A stretch of DNA of 10,123 nt, from contig JAAZNR010000824.1 in NCBI GenBank assembly GCA_012798155.1, positions 1 through 10,123 on the forward strand, read 5' to 3'. Shown here piece by piece: positions 6,706 to 10,123 of the stretch (positions within the stretch are counted from its first letter, which is position 1; every line of letters begins with the position of its first letter). The notes under the pieces were generated by a model, which searched no databases, had not been told where the DNA came from, and saw only the letters and a program-made list of their open reading frames with translations. Both the position numbers and the translations under genes were made by a program. The DNA is from Thermogutta sp. (GTDB lineage: Bacteria; Planctomycetota; Planctomycetia; Pirellulales; Thermoguttaceae).

Positions 6706-7245
6706 TCAAGGAAGGCGGAACACCGTCGTGCTGCGGACCAGCGCGCAATCGTCGGGAAAGGTATGAAAGGCTTGCACGCGGAGGCTTTTGTTGCGGGCTT
6801 GATGGGCGATGAAACTGATTGCACCCAGGGGCATGCGGCCGCTCGGGTTGAATTGAAAGAAAAGCCCCTGCCCGGGACCTTCTCGGCTAAGCTCGTGCTG
6901 GAACATCCAAAAGATTTCGGGTTGCACGCTCTCGAGCTGGATATCGATGGAGTACGAGACCCCGCCGCGGCCGACCAATTCGTCGTGATGCTTGGCCTTG
7001 AGGGGGTGGAACATCAGACGGCGGCGGATCGGCAAGGGGTGATTGACCGCCGTCGAGACCTCGGTCCAGGTCAAGCCCTCGTATTGCCACGTGAGGACGT
7101 GGCCGGTGTTGGTGATATCGATCTTGACCCGGTAGTCGCCGCGGGCGACGGTCCGCGAGGCATGCACCTCGAACAACTCCGGATGCAGCGGCCGCCCGTA
7201 GAGAACGTAAACCAATTCGGCGACTTTGGGACGAACGCTCAGCAC
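6706..7245 (-). CDS. DUF2617-like conserved protein of unknown function
   Basis: The 179-residue soluble protein has no signal peptide or membrane segment. It begins LSVRPKVAELVYVLYGRPLH and continues PELFEV. It ends with the segment FHTFPDDCALVRSTTVFRLP. Other conserved-looking blocks are NHPLPIRRRL, FWMFQHEL and SGRMPLGAISFI. From memory this matches the DUF2617 family, seen in planctomycetes and actinobacteria; its biochemical role is unknown to me and I assign none. I chose the GTG at 7245 because AAGGAA lies 7 nt upstream. A GTG at 7263 would add six residues without a ribosome site. A good promoter (TTGTGG, 16 bp, TATAAT) lies at 7428-7455. The gene sits between a BBP7 gene and argG on the same strand, but both gaps are large, so co-transcription is doubtful. 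Confidence 0.8.
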   Translation of the reverse strand: MLSVRPKVAELVYVLYGRPLHPELFEVHASRTVARGDYRVKIDITNTGHVLTWQYEGLTWTEVSTAVNHPLPIRRRLMFHPLKAKHHDELVGRGGVSYSIDIQLESVQPEIFWMFQHELSREGPGQGLFFQFNPSGRMPLGAISFIAHQARNKSLRVQAFHTFPDDCALVRSTTVFRLP

Positions 7246-7427
7246 AAGAAGATTCCTTATCACGCCTGATCACGAATTTGCAAACGAGACCCGATCTTCG
7301 CAGTGATTGCGGAGGCTCGGCTCGGAAACGAAGGGCACGGCCTGACGGGTGAGAAGCCCTTGACACGCCGTGGATGACCGCCGCTCTCGTCGCTCGCAAC
7401 CGCGTCATCCCCGTCATTCTTCGCGCT

Positions 7428-7455
7428 ATTATAAGCTCGCCTTTGGGGGCCACAA
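7428..7455 (-). promoter_or_regulatory. Promoter for the DUF2617-like gene
   Basis: On the minus strand TTGTGG (7455-7450) is followed after 16 bp by a perfect TATAAT (7433-7428). This is the best -10 match noticed in the window. Transcription would start near 7421, leaving a leader of about 175 nt before the GTG at 7245. Confidence 0.55.
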
Positions 7456-7573
7456 AGGGCGTTTCCGGCCGGCCTCTCAAGTTCATGCGTCGCCTTTTCC
7501 GTTTGGGGAAAGCGGGCTTGACAAACCGGTTTCGGGATGCAGCCGCGGGGAGGAGGGGCCGCCAAGAAACGCG

Positions 7574-7600
7574 ATCGACCGGGCATCCTTCCCGGTCGAT
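7574..7600 (-). terminator. Strong stem-loop downstream of the BBP7 gene
   Basis: ATCGACCGGG at 7574-7583 and CCCGGTCGAT at 7591-7600 form a perfect 10-bp stem with a 7-nt loop. On the minus strand it lies about 170 nt after the BBP7 stop and is followed by CGCGTTTCTTG, a poor U-tract. It may end the BBP7 transcript or protect its 3' end, and it lies upstream of the next promoter. Confidence 0.4.
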
Positions 7601-7766
7601 TCGCAGCCTCCGTCGCTAACCCGAAACAAACGGCGTCAACATCCGTGTGACACCGGCTTACGCCGCATCGAGCTTTCCGTCGCAGCTTTTCGGCGGTGCG
7701 ACTCGCCGTACTTCCTTCCGCTCTGCGTTCCGCGGGCATCCGCCGCCCGGCCCTGGAGCGATCGAA

Positions 7767-8966
7767 TCAGCGGTTGAATTCCACGCCCGCCGTCACGCCG
7801 TTGATGAACAGATCCTGGGTATTGTTATCCAGCGTGATCCCCATGTTCGGTACGCGGTACACCACGGCGTTGGAGGCCCGGCCGATTCCGTCCATCCACA
7901 TCCCGGTCCAGCCCACGCTGAGGGTCATGCTGCGGGTGACGTTATACTTGATCGCCACGCGCAATTCCGCGGCAGGCGACCACTCCTCCTCCGTGGCGGA
8001 GTTGGTGAAGGCCGTCGGGCCCATGTACAGGGGGACGTCCTCTTGCGGGCCGGCCAAGGGGTTCAATTGGCTGCCCAAGACGCCGTGCTGATTGTAGTCC
8101 TGGAAATTGAAACCGGCGAAGAATTTGGCCGTGCTCTCGAAGGTCCAACGGTCGAAGGTGCGGAAGAATCGGATGCCCGCCTGAGGACCGACCACATGGT
8201 TCGTCGCTCGAGTGTACCAATGGCTGTCCGCCAGGATGCCGCCGTATGCGTCGACGTTGAACTGTTCGTTGAATTCGAAGTAACGGACGCCGAGGTAGAG
8301 TTCCCAGAACGTGCCGTGCCGCGTGGGATGGAAGCGGTACACGTAGTTCAGCTCCGTGTTCCACGTCTCGACCACGTTGTCCATGACCAACCCCCAAGTG
8401 GGCAGGGGATTGTCCTCCTCATCCAAGACGATGGGAGCGGCGAACGTGACGGGCAGGTCCTGAATGTCGGTCAGGGCGTCGTCCACGTAGCCTTGCAGCA
8501 GGCGTTTGAAGGGCGGCGGCCCGAATTCCGGATCGTCGAACACCACGTCGGCGTTGGACAGTTTATTGACGCGACCGTAGGTGGACATGAAGAAGCCGCT
8601 GAACATCAGACCTTGGTGGTCCTCCATAAACCCGGCTTCCACGCGGCTGCCGTCCGTGAATCGGGTGCCGATCCAAGTGTTGTCGGCGGTGCTGGTTTGT
8701 TCTCGGAAGACATCGGTGTCATAGTAGACGGTCCGCGAGGCGGGCGGCGCGACGCCGATCGAGGCCGCATCCGGCTTGGAAATGCTCCAGCGGAGATACT
8801 CGCCGCTGATGAAGAAGCCTTCGTTGGCCCGGGCACCGCCTCCGAAAGTTCCCGGATTGGCAGGAGCGAAGTACTGCATGTCGGAAACTTGGGCGTGAGC
8901 CGACATGCCGCCCAGGGCTATCATCACCCCGATCGTCAGCCACAGTTTGCTGCGTCGTAATAGCAT
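7767..8966 (-). CDS. BBP7-family outer-membrane beta-barrel protein
   Basis: The 399-residue product has a clear Sec signal peptide: basic MLLRRSK, hydrophobic LWLTIGVMIALGG, and an AHA-Q cleavage site after residue 25. The mature protein has alternating aromatic and polar strands typical of a beta barrel, such as FFISGEYLRWSISKPD near the start, WNTELNYVYRF and FWELYLGVRYFEF in the middle, and SMTLSVGWTGMWMDGIGRAS near the end. It closes with the family-like tail NTQDLFINGVTAGVEFNR. This pattern matches the BBP7 family (Pfam PF07585), abundant in planctomycetes and presumed to lie in the outer membrane; substrate or function is unknown. I chose the ATG at 8966 because GAGGTG lies about 10 nt upstream and the signal peptide then starts properly. 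An earlier in-frame start at 9038 would bury the signal. It is flanked upstream by the repeat region at 9155-9558. Confidence 0.88.
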   Translation of the reverse strand: MLLRRSKLWLTIGVMIALGGMSAHAQVSDMQYFAPANPGTFGGGARANEGFFISGEYLRWSISKPDAASIGVAPPASRTVYYDTDVFREQTSTADNTWIGTRFTDGSRVEAGFMEDHQGLMFSGFFMSTYGRVNKLSNADVVFDDPEFGPPPFKRLLQGYVDDALTDIQDLPVTFAAPIVLDEEDNPLPTWGLVMDNVVETWNTELNYVYRFHPTRHGTFWELYLGVRYFEFNEQFNVDAYGGILADSHWYTRATNHVVGPQAGIRFFRTFDRWTFESTAKFFAGFNFQDYNQHGVLGSQLNPLAGPQEDVPLYMGPTAFTNSATEEEWSPAAELRVAIKYNVTRSMTLSVGWTGMWMDGIGRASNAVVYRVPNMGITLDNNTQDLFINGVTAGVEFNR

Positions 8967-9093
8967 GGCTCTTGTCCACCTCGATGTGCGCAAGTGTTCG
9001 GTTGACGCCTCTGCGTGCCGTCTCCCTAGTACGGTCAATAAGGGGTTGCGACGTTAATATCGGACGAACGGCTCGTGGGAGTTGAGAAAGAAT

Positions 9094-9127
9094 GGCAAAC
9101 AGTAACGAAAATACCGTTCGTTTTGCC
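9094..9127. repeat. Imperfect hairpin upstream of the BBP7 gene
   Basis: GGCAAA (9094-9099) pairs with TTTGCC (9122-9127), and AACG (9104-9107) with CGTT (9115-9118), around a short A-rich loop. A second inverted pair, ACGAACGG at 9064-9071 and CCGTTCGT at 9114-9121, competes with it. It lies about 130 bp upstream of the BBP7 start codon, so it could be an operator or a transcript end. No partner gene indicates which. Confidence 0.35.
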
Positions 9128-9154
9128 GGAAATCTACGCTTGGAACTTTAGGGA

Positions 9155-9344
9155 TGGGCATTTTGGGAGAATTGGGCGGACATTATGTCTCCCAAAGCAC
9201 CACAAGGCTTATCCGAGCTGCAAGGGACTGAGCGCCCCCGGATTCCTGAGGGCCGAGCCGCCGCCGCGAGCCGACGGTGGGAACGGCGCGTAAGCGCAGA
9301 GTGACTGGGGGCTTCGCTCCGCTACGACCCCAGCCACCCGGCCG
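9155..9344. repeat. Intergenic repeat, copy A (190 bp)
   Basis: This unit is about 95% identical to copy B at 9361-9558. It opens with a 9-bp stem (TTTGGGAGA 9162-9170, TCTCCCAAA 9188-9196). It runs through a GC-rich block with CCGCCGCCGCGAGCCG and closes with a second stem (CTGGGG 9305-9310, CCCCAG 9328-9333) and CACCCGGCCG. Short open frames cross it on both strands, but most differences between the copies change the encoded residues, so it is probably not coding. It looks like a structured dispersed intergenic repeat of unknown class. Confidence 0.8.
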
Positions 9345-9360
9345 CTTGAAACCTCAGAGG

Positions 9361-9558
9361 TGGGAGTTTTGGAAAATTGGGCGGACATTATGTCTCCCAA
9401 AGCACCCTACGGTTTATCCGAGTTATCCGAGCTGCAAGGGACCGAGCGCCCCCGGATTCCTGAGGGCCGAGCCGCCGCCGCGAGCCGGCGGTGGGCACGG
9501 CGCGTAAGCGCAAAGTGACTGGGGGCTTCGCTCCGCTACGACCCCAGCCACCCGGCCG
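9361..9558. repeat. Intergenic repeat, copy B (198 bp)
   Basis: This is the second, directly oriented copy of the unit at 9155-9344, beginning 16 bp after copy A ends. Differences are a 1-bp deletion in the first stem, which also loses pairing (TTTGGAAAA instead of TTTGGGAGA), a 9-bp tandem duplication of TTATCCGAG near 9415-9431, and a handful of substitutions. The closing stem CTGGGG...CCCCAG and the end CACCCGGCCG are intact. Confidence 0.8.
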
Positions 9559-9645
9559 GCGATCTGATCAAGCCGCCTAATTTGCGGTCGCCCTACGGCC
9601 GGCCCTGAACGGACACCATGTTCCGATGGCAGCCCTTTTCGTTCT

Positions 9646-9713
9646 CCATGCCCGCGCAGGCAATCACCGAGTTCGCGCCCCATGCCCGGCGCATGGCAAT
9701 CACCGAGTTCGCG
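9646..9713. repeat. Short direct repeat overlapping the sulfatase stop codon
   Basis: GGCAATCACCGAGTTCGCG occurs perfectly at 9659-9677 and 9695-9713, starts 36 bp apart. Each copy is preceded by a related CCATGCCCG... segment, so the real unit is about 32-34 bp (9646-9677 and 9680-9713). CCATGC-CCGGC-GCATGG (9680-9696) forms a perfect hairpin between the copies. The right copy supplies the last codons and the TGA of the sulfatase gene on the minus strand. Confidence 0.75.
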
Positions 9714-10123
9714 AGTCGTCCGTGGGGTGCGGAGCTTCGTCGGCGTAGGCAATTTCGACGAAATAGGCTCCTCGAAGTTCGGTCTGGCCGTCCATCAAGA
9801 ACGTTTGGAGTCGGGTGGGGCCTGCCGCTTGATTTAGCCGGAACTCTACGGCCGATGCGCCGGATGGAACGTCTTGAACCCACTCACGATCCCCGATGAC
9901 CAACCGCGCACGCCGGCCGGCAATGGGATGCCGAACGTAAGGCGGGCGATCTCGCAGGGTAATGCGGTAAGCTCCCGACCGTGCGAAATCCACGGCCCAA
10001 AAGCCGTTGCCCGGCGCGTTGCGGGAAATCATGGTTTGATCCCAGGGCACTTGCTCGCCGTGCCAGTCGTGGCAGGTCAGCAAGGTCGGATTCTCCCTCG
10101 GATCCCCTACAATCAACGGCACG
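9700..10123 (-). CDS. Arylsulfatase (family S1), C-terminal part only
   Basis: The frame is open from the right edge to TGA at 9702-9700, giving 140 residues; the start lies outside the window. The sequence LLTCHDWHGEQVPWDQ, then NGFWAVDFARSGAYRITLRD, ARLVIGD, AGPTRLQTFLMDG and GAYFVEI matches the C-terminal beta-rich region of planctomycete arylsulfatases. These usually hydrolyse sulfate esters on polysaccharides in the periplasm or outside the cell. The catalytic formylglycine motif (C/S-x-P-x-R) is in the missing N-terminal part, so activity and substrate cannot be judged. The tail DEAPHPTDDSRTR lies past the last recognisable strand. Its final codons and stop are inside the 19-bp repeat at 9695-9713, suggesting that repeat insertion or expansion reset the end of the protein. 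Confidence 0.78.
   Translation of the reverse strand, partial: VPLIVGDPRENPTLLTCHDWHGEQVPWDQTMISRNAPGNGFWAVDFARSGAYRITLRDRPPYVRHPIAGRRARLVIGDREWVQDVPSGASAVEFRLNQAAGPTRLQTFLMDGQTELRGAYFVEIAYADEAPHPTDDSRTR

Larger units (their letters stand above)
7264..7766. other. Intergenic region between the BBP7 and DUF2617-like genes
   Basis: About 500 bp without a convincing gene. Long open frames exist on both strands, but their products are Arg/Ser/Pro-rich, unlike any family I know, and start without ribosome sites. The stretch holds the promoter at 7428-7455 and the hairpin at 7574-7600. It therefore reads as the 3' region of the BBP7 transcript followed by the 5' region of the DUF2617-like transcript. 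Confidence 0.5.

Noticed and set aside
7260..7739. Minus-strand open frame of 159 codons in the BBP7/DUF2617-like gap
   Set aside because: Arg/Ser/Pro-rich product with no ribosome site or known resemblance. It also runs through a clear promoter and a 10-bp hairpin.
7647..8960. Long + strand open frame of 437 codons
   Set aside because: Antisense to the BBP7 gene, which has a signal peptide, a ribosome site and family motifs.
9277..9507. + strand open frames in repeat copies A and B ending ...FLRAEPPPRA.GG.GA
   Set aside because: The shared frame looks suggestive, but nearly all differences between copies are residue-changing and there is no good ribosome site. Better explained as duplicated non-coding DNA.
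9155..9713. CRISPR array
   Set aside because: The repeats are too long (~190 bp) or too few (two copies of 19 bp). There is no regular repeat-spacer pattern and no cas gene nearby.
9423..9752. Minus-strand open frame spanning the tail repeat and repeat copy B, with RELGDC twice
   Set aside because: It is built almost entirely of repeat DNA and overlaps the sulfatase end in another frame. Three of the four substitutions between copies A and B in the shared segment change residues, unlike a gene under selection.

Overview
The window is about 10.1 kb of GC-rich bacterial DNA that looks like ordinary planctomycete chromosome, most likely from the Pirellulales or a Thermogutta-like relative. That placement is an inference. 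It rests on a BBP7-family outer-membrane barrel protein (a family I know almost only from planctomycetes), the end of a planctomycete-style arylsulfatase, a DUF2617-like protein, a small SHOCT-type membrane protein, and intergenic regions full of dispersed repeats.

Layout from left to right. Positions 1-140 are the 3' end of a PLP-dependent aminotransferase (+). A non-coding stretch follows, then clpX (-, 500-1804). Next is a small one-helix membrane protein with a SHOCT-like motif (-, 2098-2475). Upstream of it lies a 166-bp miniature inverted-repeat element with matching terminal repeats and a 6-bp flanking duplication (2565-2742). trpB (3161-4384) and trpA (4472-5284) form a two-gene + strand operon for the last two steps of tryptophan synthesis. 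This operon converges, with only 16 bp between stops, on argG (-, 5301-6515). Upstream of argG are a DUF2617-like gene (-, 6706-7245) and a BBP7 outer-membrane protein gene (-, 7767-8966). Positions 9155-9558 hold two copies of a ~190-bp intergenic repeat, followed by a short 19-bp direct repeat (9646-9713). The window ends inside a sulfatase gene (-, 9700-10123) whose stop codon falls within that last repeat.

Functionally the core genes are housekeeping: protein quality control (ClpX) and amino-acid biosynthesis (TrpBA, ArgG, the aminotransferase). The surface and accessory genes (BBP7, sulfatase, SHOCT protein) are lineage-typical. I see no defence system, prophage, CRISPR array, tRNA or rRNA. 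The most interesting content is in the intergenic repeats: the MITE-like element, the duplicated 9155-9558 unit, and the repeat that supplies the sulfatase stop codon. No undescribed multi-gene system is evident.
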